Assembly: GCF_003945595.2 (NCBI RefSeq)
Contig: NW_024104522.1
Coordinates: forward strand, 434,001 to 498,000
Direction of reading: 5' to 3'
Source of the DNA: Pipra filicauda
Lineage: Eukaryota; Chordata; Aves; Passeriformes; Pipridae
DNA length: 64,000 nucleotides
Under the pieces are notes generated by a model, which saw only the letters and a list, made by a program, of their open reading frames with translations, was not told where the DNA came from and made no database searches. Within the stretch, counting starts at the first letter, position 1; each line of letters begins with the position of its first letter. This document shows, piece by piece, positions 24,010 through 64,000 of the stretch. The translations under genes were made by a program, and so were the position numbers.

Positions 24010-25465
24010 CAATGAAGTATATGATTTGGTTGTCTGAACCAAAAATCTGTTATTTTCGCATTGCTTCTCAAATCCAAAAACTACAACCCAGGGGGACACT
24101 TTGAATCTTGAGAAACAGCCCAGAGAGACGAGCTGGCTGGTAAAGCCTGGGAGGGAGTGTAGGGGAGTAGAAGTGCCCAGGAGGAGACTGTTTCTGTTCA
24201 TTTTAAGGCAACTCCTGGGGACTGGCCCCAACTAGGATGTCAGCTGTTGTGCTATGGCATAGCTGGCAACTGTAACCACAAATAACTTGGACAAATTACC
24301 AGCATATCCTTATCAAGCTCAGTACAATATTTCAATTTCAGCATCGTGTTGGCCAAGCCAACACTGCACAGTGGCATTTGAAGGTAACACTTTAAGTAAA
24401 CCAGAAATTTCCAGTCGCACCATATCACTGGTATCTTTATCCCTAATTCCTTTAGCCCTTAATCCCTGATACAAACTAGGTATGGTGTGGACAAAGAGGC
24501 AGGCAGGAGAGATCACAAACTACGATTTACCAGCAGTAGCTACTCGCTGTCCCTTCCCTGACACCATGGCCTGTTAGCAAAAGGTTTCATCTTGCTCCTA
24601 AAAACTTATCTAATTCTCTTCCCCAATGTGTACATGCACAGTTCGTGCTCTTGTACAGAATCAGCTTCAGAAAACATGGATGGGAAATGAACACCAGACA
24701 CAACACTATATCCCAGGTCTGTTCCTACTGGCAATGCCCAACTATTAACAGCCAGCTGAGTGAATCTCAGATTTCTCTAACATGCCATTATTACAATAGT
24801 TTCAATGTCAGCTAGCAAGCTTAAATAAACAGAATGCAGTATTTGTAAAAATCGAAATTACTTCATTTGTGAGCTTCTATACACCTCAATATTCAAGAGA
24901 GTGGCAACAGTAGTTACCCTATTTAAGTAAAAACTGTATTTTCCAAAGTTCCTCCCCAACTTTTTTTCTTCCTTTCCTATGAATTCATCATGAAATAAAA
25001 ACCTGGGGGTATATGCAATGCAGAAACTGAAATCTCATTTTTAGTGCAGAAGAATTATTGCTTAAAACAAAGCCACAAAGCTCCTACACACTGCCAGCAG
25101 AGCTGGGGATTTCTGGCAGTGAGGAAGTTCCCTGGCTCAAAACTTCCCCTTCCTGCTGGAACTGCCCACACAAACCGGTGATTGTGGAATGCTGCTGGAT
25201 GGAGGACAGCACAGAGAGCATGAACCAGGCAGCCCACAACAGGCTCTCTTCTTTGGTTTGTTTTTCTTTTCCAGTCATAAAACTTTGCTACTTTAACCTA
25301 TTAGCATCATAGAAGTTTCACAAGTATTACAAAAATTATTCAAGTCAGTATTTGACCAATTCTGTATGAAACTCCTGAGATGTGCAAGCCTTGTGGTACA
25401 GGAAGACCAGTTAAATTAATTGATTTAAAAAGAAAAAAAAAGAGTCAGTGAATACCAGTACATTA

Positions 25466-25522
25466 CATTTTAAATTAAAATTTTAGATCTTCAAAATATT
25501 AGGAAGATTAATTGCAACTAAT
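25466..25522. repeat. Copy B of the intron 8 direct repeat
   Basis: Partner of 23953-24009, 1,513 bases away and in the same orientation; weaker similarity reaches left to about 25,425. Confidence 0.7.
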
Positions 25523-26057
25523 TTATGAATATTTAGATACCTGTTCTTAGGTACTCACACTATTTCAGAGTTAGTTAAAACTGAAGATAATTCATACTGA
25601 AGCTTCACGGTTCTTTTCCCTTTTCAATAATTTAAGACATTCCTCCTCTGTACAGTACATTTAGGAGGAGGGGTTTTTTTAAACCGTTTGGAGCCATATC
25701 ACAGAATAATCTGTAATATATGAAGGACATTGCCCCTTAAAATGTTTAAAATTTGCATTTCAAAGCGTTACCATCACTTTCATTCCAAGCAGCGCTATTG
25801 AAATGTAATTCTTATTCCTTAAAGGTAATGTACAAACTAGGTAAACATCTGGGGCAATTGCCTGGATTCCACACCGGCACTGCAATGCTGTGGACAAACA
25901 GAAACTGTTTCTTCAATAACAGAACAGGACTCAGCTCAGGTCCTTGGACAGGGAGTTACTGGAGCACTGGAAAAGGCAAGTCCTACATTTCACTAGTGGC
26001 AACAAAGTCCCAGATTGGTCCCCCTGCCCGAGTGGTCCCACATTGCTGTGACTTTAC

Positions 26058-26068
26058 CTACACACAAA
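26058..26068 (-). other. MAPK1: MAPK1 exon 8, short 3'UTR piece ending in a splice donor
   Basis: Eleven bases, TTTGTGTGTAG, lie between the stop codon and a GTAAAGT donor. In mammalian MAPK1 the stop-codon exon likewise ends about a dozen bases after the stop and splices to a large UTR exon, so this intron appears conserved. Confidence 0.85.
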
Positions 26069-55254
<29,186 letters not shown>

Positions 55255-55319
55255 GTTGTCCGTGCCGGGAACTGCGGTGCCTGCGTGGGGGGGAGGGCGG
55301 AGGCGGGTGAGGAGGATGC

Positions 55320-55377
55320 GGGAGGGAGGAGGGAGGAGGAGGGAGAAGGGAGGAGGAGAAGGAGGGAGGAAGAGGAG
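55320..55377. repeat. 58-base uninterrupted polypurine tract near MAPK1 exon 1
   Basis: Every base on the plus strand is A or G, made of GGAGGA/GGGAGG-like units. It lies 66-123 bases upstream of the start codon. If transcribed, the 5'UTR would carry a matching C/U tract. A second pure purine run of 36 bases is at 55036-55071 in the start of intron 1. Confidence 0.85.
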
Positions 55378-55552
55378 CCGCCCGCTCGGGAGCCGCGGCC
55401 GCTCCGCCGGTGCTGGCCCGTCCGCCCCGTCAGTGCCGTCAGCGCCGATCCCGCCCCGGCCGCTCTGAGGAGGCTCCGCCAGCCGCGCGCGCGCACCGCC
55501 CGGGCCAGGGGGGCGGTGAGGGGAGGGCGGGGGCGCGCGCAGGGAGCGGCGC

Positions 55553-55608
55553 GGGGCGGGGCCGCGCGCGCGGCGGGGGGCGGGGCCGCGCGCAGCGGGG
55601 GCGGGGCC
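55553..55608. promoter_or_regulatory. Three GC boxes (Sp/KLF sites)
   Basis: Three exact copies of GGGGCGGGGCC at 55553-55563, 55577-55587 and 55598-55608, spaced 24 and 21 bases start to start, about 300-350 bases upstream of the start codon. They match the Sp1/KLF GC-box consensus. Confidence 0.65.
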
Positions 55609-55655
55609 GGGACTGCGGTACCGCAGCCGCTGGGGAGGGGGCGCGGCGGCCGCCG

Positions 55656-55685
55656 GTCACGTGGGACGCGCGGCGGGTCACGTGA
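55656..55685. promoter_or_regulatory. Paired CACGTG E-boxes (GTCACGTG x2)
   Basis: GTCACGTG at 55656-55663 and GTCACGTGA at 55677-55685, 21 bases apart (two helical turns), about 400 bases upstream of the ATG. The second contains the palindrome TCACGTGA and matches the CLEAR consensus GTCACGTGAC at nine of ten positions. Candidate binders are USF, MYC/MAX or TFEB/TFE3. Confidence 0.5.
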
Positions 55686-55756
55686 GGGGGCGCGCGACCG
55701 CCCGGCGCCATTAGAGGCGTCAGGTGACGGCGGGAAATGGAGGAGGGCGGGGAGCG

Positions 55757-55886
55757 TCATCCCATTGCCCATCCCACCGCACTGCCCATCCCACTGCCCG
55801 TTCACTGCACTGCCTCACCCCACCCCTCCATCCCACCGCCCCCTCCTCATCCCACTGCCCGATCGCACCGCTCATCCCACGCCCCG
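55757..55886. repeat. Degenerate minisatellite, unit near CATCCCACTGCC
   Basis: About 130 bases built of imperfect 9-13-base units (CATCCCACCG, CACTGCC, CATCCCACTGCC). It sits about 500 bases upstream of the start codon at the edge of the CpG island. Confidence 0.7.
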
Positions 55887-55990
55887 TCCCGGTTCTCTCC
55901 CGTGCCCCGGCTGAGGGAAGGACGGGGCTCGCGGGGTTCGAGGCGCGGTCGCACCCACTGTTGTCCCCCAGCGCACGCGAAAGCCGAGTG

Positions 55991-58900
55991 ACCGTGATAA
56001 GGGCGAGTTTAGTTCTGACATTCCCTGAGCTCGTAACCTCTTCTTACACGTTGTTTTTACATGGAATTTCGTTTTCCTGTTGCCTACTTCCAGTACAAAT
56101 GTAAATAAACTCTGCAGGGGAGGTGAAAGCACAGTCGATGGTTTGTCTGAAGCCTTGGGTCACTCCTCGCCACAGTGACATATCTTTTCTGTTTCCCTTA
56201 AAGGCTCAGTTTTCCTAAAATAGCTTTTTCTTCTTTGCAAAAGTTACACACAAGGACCTTCACTCCACTTTTTTTTTCCCCTGCAATTCTCTAATGATCC
56301 TGTCAGAAAGCACTAAACCCAGATCTGAGCCCCTACTGCAGCCCTGCCTTGGCTGTTTGAGGTGTGCGGGATCTGTGGTCAGGTACATCTCACACACCTG
56401 GCAGTGCCCATGTCTCCACATTCACACCCTTCCCAGTCTGTCAGCAGAGCACACTCTGATCAGCCCATCACCCCGAGACCACCAGGCTTTTTTCTTTTAA
56501 GTAGTTATTAGTTTTTAAATTATTAATTCTGGCGTAACAGTGCTTAGCCAGAAGGTGTTCCACGACTATCCAGTTGCTCCCAGGTTCTCCCTGGTAATCC
56601 TTTGCCCTATTCCTTAACATTTCTCTCAGATCTGCATCTCTTCCTATTGATGTTTTTCACTACTGACATCTCTTCTGGCTACCGTGCTGCTTCAAGTCTG
56701 TCTTTGCCTTGCAAGTGTCCCTGCCGATGTCTCTGCCTATGTCCTACTTCTCCCAGTTCCCATAGGGTCATTTCTGGCATCCCACCTTCTCCTGTCCCTA
56801 CTTGCTCCAATCCAGCCTCTTTGTCATTAGCTGAACAATTGTATTTTTCCACAACTGTACAATCCCCTTGTTGCCACTTGCTCACCTCCCCAAAACACCA
56901 GGCTGGCTTCTGACCAGGACTCACGAGGGAAGCCACTGTTTTTGGATGCACATCCAGATGTCCCTGAGGCCTCTCCCTTGGGGCTCCAGGTGCCACCCAG
57001 CCTTGGCTGATGGAAAGAAAGCTCTCAGGCAAGAGCAACATAATCTAATAAACTTCTCTCTGTATTTAACAGACATTCAATTCTACAGCTCATGGTTTTG
57101 TGTATTTGAGTGGGATAATGCTTCTGATGTATTTATTTTTACTTGTTTATGTTTTCCTTTCCATGATGTGTTCGCCTTCACTTTAGAAAAAGTGTTTTTT
57201 CACTCAGATATTGTAGACAGCAGTAAAGCGAGTGTTTAATTTTCCTGAAACCAAGTAAAATATTATTTAAAAGGTTGTCTTAACTCTAAAAGTGAAATTG
57301 TGCTTACAGTTCTGATTACATACATAAATAAATCTGTCATCAGCAAATGCAAAACAAATTATTGTAGAGAATCTAGCTTAAACACAGCCTGTCACAGCAA
57401 ATTTAATTAAAAACTGGCACATATCTAGATTATTTTTTACTTTCACTGGGATGTGCCTGATCAAAAAGGAAACCAACCAGGCAGGCCAGGAAATTGTGGA
57501 AAGACTGTCAGCTCCTTTGAGTGCTGTGTTCAAATATGTGTCTAATCCAATTAAACCCAAATAAGTGGTCAGAAGCTATGGAATGCTCACCCAAAAACCC
57601 CTCCCACGACAGAACTCAGTGCACGTGAATTCAGTGAAGCTCTGCCGTTGCTGAGAGCAGACAGGAGGAGTATCAATTGCTTTTACACGGACTGAAACAC
57701 ACTGCCAGTACCTGCACTTAATGTTGGGTCTTTTGCCTTAACAAGGCGACACTAAAGCCTCAATTCTGGAAAGAACATAAATGCGTTTTAAGAAAATTAT
57801 TAGTTCCATGCTTAAAGTAAAGGGCTGCATTGGGGGAGAAGAGATGATACTTACTGAAAAATGATGGCAGATAATGAGAAGAAGGAGGAAAAAACCCTCG
57901 TTATTTCAAACAGAAATCAAAGCACCTCTGAGAAGAGTTTGTCGAAGCAGAAACACAGTCTCTGCAGTTTAACAGGTATATTAGGAAACAGCTAAGCCAT
58001 ACAATCAGTCTGTGCAAATATGCCATGGTTTGGACTGTCTCCATCTTCATATGACGTTCAGGAATCTCACGGATGAGTTCATCCTACAATGAGGGTCTAG
58101 GAATTCCCTGTAACACATGTATCTACTTTAACTGTTAATTTGTGTTCTGTAAATAGGTCTCTTGAAAAGCGAACATCATCCCATGAAGGCCCTGTGAGCC
58201 CTGGGATCAGCACTGTTGGGCTGGGGCCAAGGACAAACACCATGGAGCTGCCCTATTGTGCCACTCTTCAGTGGGGGTGGGAGGGATTTCAGGTTTTTGT
58301 GCTAATTCGAAACTGAAGCCACATGTCCCCAGATCATCATCAGTCTATTAGTTTTATTATTTGTCTGGGACATCGAAGCCATGGCTTTCTTGGTAGCTGC
58401 TGTAGGAGTATGGCTCTTGCTTTTGGAATAAATCAGTGTGACCCTGAACCTCCCATCATCCCAACAAAACACAGGCATTAAGTATACACAATTTTCCCAG
58501 CATTATTTAAAAAGATTTCAAGCCTTTGTGCGGGGGTGACGAGAGAGAAATAAGACACGTTAGGATGTTTTATAAAGATATATTTTAACTTCTAAGGCAC
58601 TCAGGAACCATGGTGATGGTTCCCGAAATTGCTTAGATATGAGCTCTGATCCACAGGGAACTATTCTAAGAGCATCAGATGCTAATGACTTCTAGTTAGT
58701 ACCGACCTGGGCTGGATCGAATGGGTGACACAGAGCTGAAATCCCTGGAGATCTTCATTTGAATGTCAGCTACTGCTCTGACAGCATAAAGTGACCTCAA
58801 TGAAAAGGAGGGTCTTGCTGTAATCTCACACTGTTGGGAAGTTAAAAACAGTCTCTCACCCAAATTGCTGTGCACCTGATGCCAGAACAAATTTAGTTTT

Positions 58901-61900
58901 CCCCTCAGTATTTCCTTTCTTCTCCATTCAACATTCTGATGGAGTTTGCAGGGAGCTTATGGTGGCTCAGACACCACGGAGTTAAAACTTGTAAACAGAT
59001 TGCTGTGCTTGTTCTGTGCATGCCAAGGGGAGCACAAAAGATTATTAATTGCAGAATGATACTGTCAGTAACAGCCTTGATCCTGCACTGGGCATCATCC
59101 TGTCACTGTCAGAACCTGTCACTGTTGTAGGAGATGTCTTGTATTATCTATCATGTTCTGGGTACGTTTGCTCTTCACAAATATAATTTGAAAACATAGT
59201 CGCAATTTTAAGTCATTTTTACGTTTCTTAGTTCTGAACACATAGTTTACAATTATACTTTAAATATCTTATAAGGGATCCGTTTTACAACAACCTTAAA
59301 AGCTTATTATATAATTCTAACAATTTTAATTAACATACTGACATTTTGTTGCTGTCTGTGTAAAATTAAGTTGCTTTTATTTTTCATCTGCAGTAGCAGC
59401 AGCATCCAGGCACTGTCCTGCAGCTCAGTAATGGAAATTTCCCAGCCTCAAAGCACACTCTGTCTCAGTCAGCTGCAACAAAACTCTGGGTGATTTCAAT
59501 GTTCTTGTGTGTGCTTTACTTGTCCTTGCTTATCTGGAGCTTGTATCTTTTGAAAACCAGCTACTCCTCATGAGCTTGCTTCATCTTGCCCAAGACTTAA
59601 AATTCAGTAAACAAGCTGGGAACGATAAGAGAACTGAATCACCAGATAAAGAGTTATTTTACAGGACTGACAAAACAAAACATACGTGTAGTCAGTATTT
59701 ATACGGAATGTTGCAGTGACTTGTGAGTCGTCACTGAGGTCCTGGTACATGACCTTTGTTTTCTTGTACTGAAGCTTTATGCACTGAAAGACTATTAAGT
59801 TCTTAGAAAAAGATTTAGCTAGTGTATTATATCAGTCTCTTGATCTCCGTATTTCTGGTATAATTGATTGCTAGGAATAAAAAATAATTAAAAAAAAGAG
59901 ATAAAATTATTACAAAGCCTCGGAAGTATAATAATTGACAAATACTAAAACATGCAGCCTGTTCTCCCACTTGTTCTCTGTTCAGCTGTAAGGCAGGCCA
60001 AGTGATGCCTCCAGCAGAGGCAGAAGTCAAAGCATGTAGAAACAGGATTATTAGGGCTTTACATTGCCCAGATATTGCAGTAGCTCCATTTTTAATACTT
60101 CTTGTTCATAGCTAAAAAATTTAGGGAGCATTTGTGATGAAGAGGTTGGCTGATGTTAGGACAGGGGAGAAACGGTGATTCAAGAAAGAGTAAAGGACAA
60201 TGAGGAGGGAAGAATGTAAATTAAAATCAACAGGTAGTGGGACTGAGCAATGGGAGTAGAAGGGTCATAGCTGGAGGGGTGACATCCAGACCCCACTGCA
60301 TCCACCTTTGTGTATGTGAAGCCCTCGGCAGACACACAAGTCCCTTCATGGAGAACTGGTTTGGAGAATGATGCCAGGCCTTCCAAAAAGAGCTCACCAG
60401 GACTTGCTTTCCCTGACATCATTGTCTGCTGGGGTGATATCCATCACAAGTACACTGTGATGTTGACTAATGACTGTGATGGCACAGGTATGTCCTACCT
60501 GTCTGCTCTTATTAGATTTAGTATAAACGATGGGCAGTGACTGAACAGAAACAAGTGATAAGGGACAGTACACTAATGGCATTCTGACATTTTCACCTAA
60601 AAGTCACCAGGGTTTAAAATTCAGCCAGCATTGATAAAACATCCCAACAACTGGGTGGCAGCCTTTAGGAGCAGGTTGGAGGCTGTAGCACAGCGATTCT
60701 GAATATAAGGTTCCACATGCAAAATAAACTGTCCTACTGAGTTTTCTTGGCAGATCACATGGAAACAGGATTCCTTCTCCTCTGCTGGGCAGGTCCTGGC
60801 CTTGCTGACATGGAACTGCAGAAGAGGCATCTCCAGATTTATGGCTGGGACACACCTCAGGGCACCTGCAGGGAAATCTGCATCTTTGCTTTCTAAGGTA
60901 CACCTGTGCTGGGGGAGGTATCAGTCTATTTTCCTTGCACTTGGTTCAATCCACTGACCTGACAGCCCATAGAGTGTGTGCTGCTTATTTTTAATAGATA
61001 TTTTAAATATTACAGACATCCATTTCTACAGTCCAAAATTGATGAATCATCATTCTTTAAAACAAACTTTTCTTTTGCAATTTTGCATATCTATAGCAGA
61101 TAAAAGCACTACAGAGAAGAGTGATTTCCTGAAGGAAGTGGTGTCAACATATTTTGAAAAAAAAGAGCCAAGCTGTTGGAATCTGTGTTGCATTACAGGG
61201 TAATGCAATATCTCTGAGCACTTCCTGTTTATCACAAGAGATACAGTTTTCACCACATCATAAAACTTTCAAACATTTGTTAATAAACACTCCTAGAGAA
61301 AAAATAATTTCCAAATATACTACCTCCGTGGCATCTGTCATTATAAACAAAAGAAGGTTTTCATTATATATATCAGAGGACTATCTGTGTGAGAGAAGCA
61401 GATTCTGAGGGCTTCATCCACCTCCTCCTGAAGGCCATGTTGCATCTCTCATTAGGTCATTGCACCCCAGCACATAATTCTTCTTATATGTAAACAGCAA
61501 GATGTTTGAATGAGCAAATGTAATTTTTACTATCATCATTTGTCATTTTTTTAAACAGTGTGGGGACACAGAGAACGAACATCTGCACAATTGCAGCACA
61601 GAGTCTTGTATGAAAATGACAAGAGTAAGATTTGCTTCTAACAGCAATAATCTGCCAGTGCTGAGGTACCCAATCAAACACACAAATTGTGCAGATGTTC
61701 ACAGTTGTGCTGTCTCCCTGTGTAGCCTTTCTCACTTGACAGCTTTGTTGCCTCAATTAATTTTTCTGGATAAATTAACCTTGCTGGAAAAGGTAGAGCT
61801 AGGGAGCAGAAGGGTGCAGATTTTTCAACACCAGCAACCTTGATGTTGCAATTTGCACACCCAGCAGATAAAATCTTTGGCAAGGAAATGCAAATTATTG

Positions 61901-64000
61901 TGACTGATTCAGGATGTTCTTGTGATCATGGCTGGGGTTGGGGAGGGAATTCAAGGTTTCTGTCAATTCTACAGGGAATAAACATTTTGATAGGTACCTG
62001 TACAACAACAATACTGTACAGTGAGGCACAAGACAGGCTTGTGCCTCTTACAGCCTCACCACTGAGGAAGGCTTGTCAAGTTCAGAGCAAACTACAAGGC
62101 CTATCTGTTCAAGATGGGAACATCTGAACTGCAGTTTCATGTGATAAAATCCTGCTACACGGAAATTCAAGATGGGGAGTGACTACGTACAATTCTTACT
62201 CCTTTAAATCGCTATAACATTTAAAACTCTGCCACACAGACTGTTATCAGTTAGACCAGGGGAAAGATTGACCCTCAGAAAAAAGTTCCCTCCAGCTACC
62301 AGCACCGCATCTAGCAAAACTGAATTAATAATTAAGACATTTGTAGCTTTTTGGATTTTTAAAGTTTTAAAAATCGGAAAATTATCTGGCTCACATTATC
62401 TTTGTCTTACCTGATATATGGTGGTTATTATTGCAGATATGAAGAGCCTCATGATAAGAGATGCCTTTTGTAAGTGCAACACATCCATTGTAATCAGGCA
62501 CTACATTTATCTTAACTGCATTACTGAGTCTCTGGGTTTTGTAAAAGTGACACAAAATTGTTTTGAGATCCAACAGCATCCTGCATCTCAATTAACTGTT
62601 CAATACGATGTCTCATTTCCCACTTATGTTAACAGCCAAACTGAATCCCTGGCCTGGAAATCCTACTGCTTTAAAAAAAAAGAAAAAGAACACCGTTCTT
62701 TTTGAAGGATATGGCAAAATATCTGCAGGATGATGCTCTGCATCCAATTTTACATGTACCATTAACGGCAGCAGGGTAAGATTAAGTGATTATTCTCTGC
62801 CAACAGTACGTGTGGGGGAGCAGACAACAGATGTGCAGCCACTTAGCCTATGCCTTGTGCACCAGACCGTGGTATGGAAATTCACGTGGATATTTAATTG
62901 TTATTCAACTACAAGTTGCTTGGATTTATGAGTCTGGGAAGCGCATATGCTGCAGTGAGAAATGAGTGTTTATTAGCACAGGAGCTGTGCTGGCCTTTCC
63001 TGCAGAGAGGCAAAGTACCCCTGTCTAGAAAAAATGGATTAAAAGGGGGCTGTGCACCACTCTCCTGTCCCACTTACCTTTGTGAAGTGCAGTTGGATAA
63101 ATGCCAATATATGGATACATTTCCATCATGAACTCTGAACAGCTTTTACTGCTGCTTATCACAGGCAATAAAATGCAGCAGCTGTCCTTTTATCAAATCC
63201 CAATTTAGAGAAATGTATGTCTAAATAAGGGACATAAGCAAGATCCCACCTTCAGGGACAGCCACATGGATACATAAGAATAAATCCTTTAAGAGCTAGG
63301 ATGGGACCATCATCTTGTATTCAAGAATTTTTCCAGTGCTTGTTGCAGCAACCTTCTGTGGTTACTCTGCGCACGTCCTCTTTCCTCCTTGGTTCGTCTT
63401 CCAGGACTCTTACCCACGCCAACATCTTCCTGGTCTCCTGCAGTTCCATTCAGTCCTTTCTCTGCTGTGTGGGTTGGTGCTGCTGGGTGACCTTCCTTCA
63501 CCCATCCAGTCACCTTCCCTGGGTCAGGCCGTGTTCATCCTGTGCCCTTTGGAGGGAAGCCCCACCTAGGAGGTGAAGTGGGAGGTTAGGCATCAAATAG
63601 CAGTGAGGCATCCCCCCAAACACACCAAATCTTCAGCAAAAAATCTGATGTTCATACTTCTCTCACTCATTGCAGTTCCAGTCTCCATTCTTACAGCGTC
63701 CAATTCTTCTCATTTCCTGGGCTGGTATATTTTTTACTGAATTTATTTTCTTGCAGTTTACTGAGCTGCATGAGCTCATTAAAGAGGCAGACAAGCACCA
63801 GACCTGTACAATGAAAGCAGCAGGGCTGGCAGCAGAAGCATCATTTTGATACCAGCAGTCTTTTGGATTTGGCTCAGCTGCCAGGTGATAGCAGTCCATA
63901 AGACGAGTTTCAGCTGTAAAACATGGAGGTTTGACTGCACTGCTGAGAAGCCTTCAGACACTTCTCTTGCCTTTGCCATCCTTTGCTGCACTTTTCTCTG
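55991..64000. other. Upstream intergenic DNA
   Basis: No exon, RNA gene or named repeat recognised apart from the 16-bp inverted repeat at 61.6 kb and a small palindromic hairpin at 58604-58623. In human the next gene on this side is PPM1F; I see none of its coding sequence here. Confidence 0.6.
61577..61700. repeat. Perfect 16-bp inverted repeat with 92-base spacer
   Basis: GAACATCTGCACAATT at 61577-61592 is repeated in reverse complement at 61685-61700. Pairing does not extend outside or inside the arms. Confidence 0.85.

Larger units (their letters stand above)
23784..26057 (-). other. MAPK1: MAPK1 intron 8 (within the 3'UTR)
   Basis: 2,274 bp, GTAAAG to TTTGTAG. Holds the two copies of the direct repeat; no exon or named mobile element seen. 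Confidence 0.8.

Noticed and set aside
63301..63580. Pair of open frames on both strands near 63.3-63.6 kb
   Set aside because: No similarity to PPM1F or any other protein I know; short and without splice context.

Overview
The window looks like bird genomic DNA. It carries one recognisable protein-coding gene: MAPK1, the mitogen-activated protein kinase ERK2. The gene is on the minus strand and complete from start codon to stop codon. Bird origin is inferred from two degenerate CR1 (chicken repeat 1) LINE 3' ends, compact introns (coding span about 29 kb) and a solo LTR resembling ones I associate with songbird genomes. Species is not resolved.

Layout. Positions 1 to about 19,700 hold no coding exon that I can recognise; the stretch contains a 739-bp solo LTR with matching 5-bp target-site duplications, several inverted repeats and short simple repeats. 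Positions about 19,690-23,783 are the main MAPK1 3'UTR exon (exon 9). It is spliced to the stop-codon exon across a 2.27-kb intron. Exons 8 to 2 lie between 26,058 and 38,485. Exon 1 (coding part 55,112-55,254) lies beyond a 16.6-kb intron 1 that contains both CR1 fragments and a tRNA-Lys-like relic. Exon 1 sits in a CpG island (about 54,650-55,990) with GC boxes, two CACGTG E-boxes, a YY1-like motif over the start codon and long polypurine tracts. From about 56,000 to 64,000 is upstream intergenic DNA with no gene that I can support.

The eight coding exons join in frame to 368 residues (143+183+190+117+115+132+110+117 nt = 1,107 nt including stop), and all junctions are GT-AG. Outside the N-terminus the protein appears to differ from human ERK2 at only three positions, judged against the human protein as I remember it: Ser to Pro at 292, Ile to Val at 332 and Tyr to His at 366. 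The N-terminal Ala/Gly/Ser segment is eight residues longer than in human.

I found no undescribed multi-gene system. The items most worth checking are the extended N-terminus and Tyr366His change, a diverged direct repeat in intron 8, tandem overlapping miR-101-type sites in the 3'UTR, a possible alternative in-frame first exon in intron 1, a distal poly(A) signal 5 kb beyond the main 3' end, the intact-boundary LTR, and several perfect inverted repeats.
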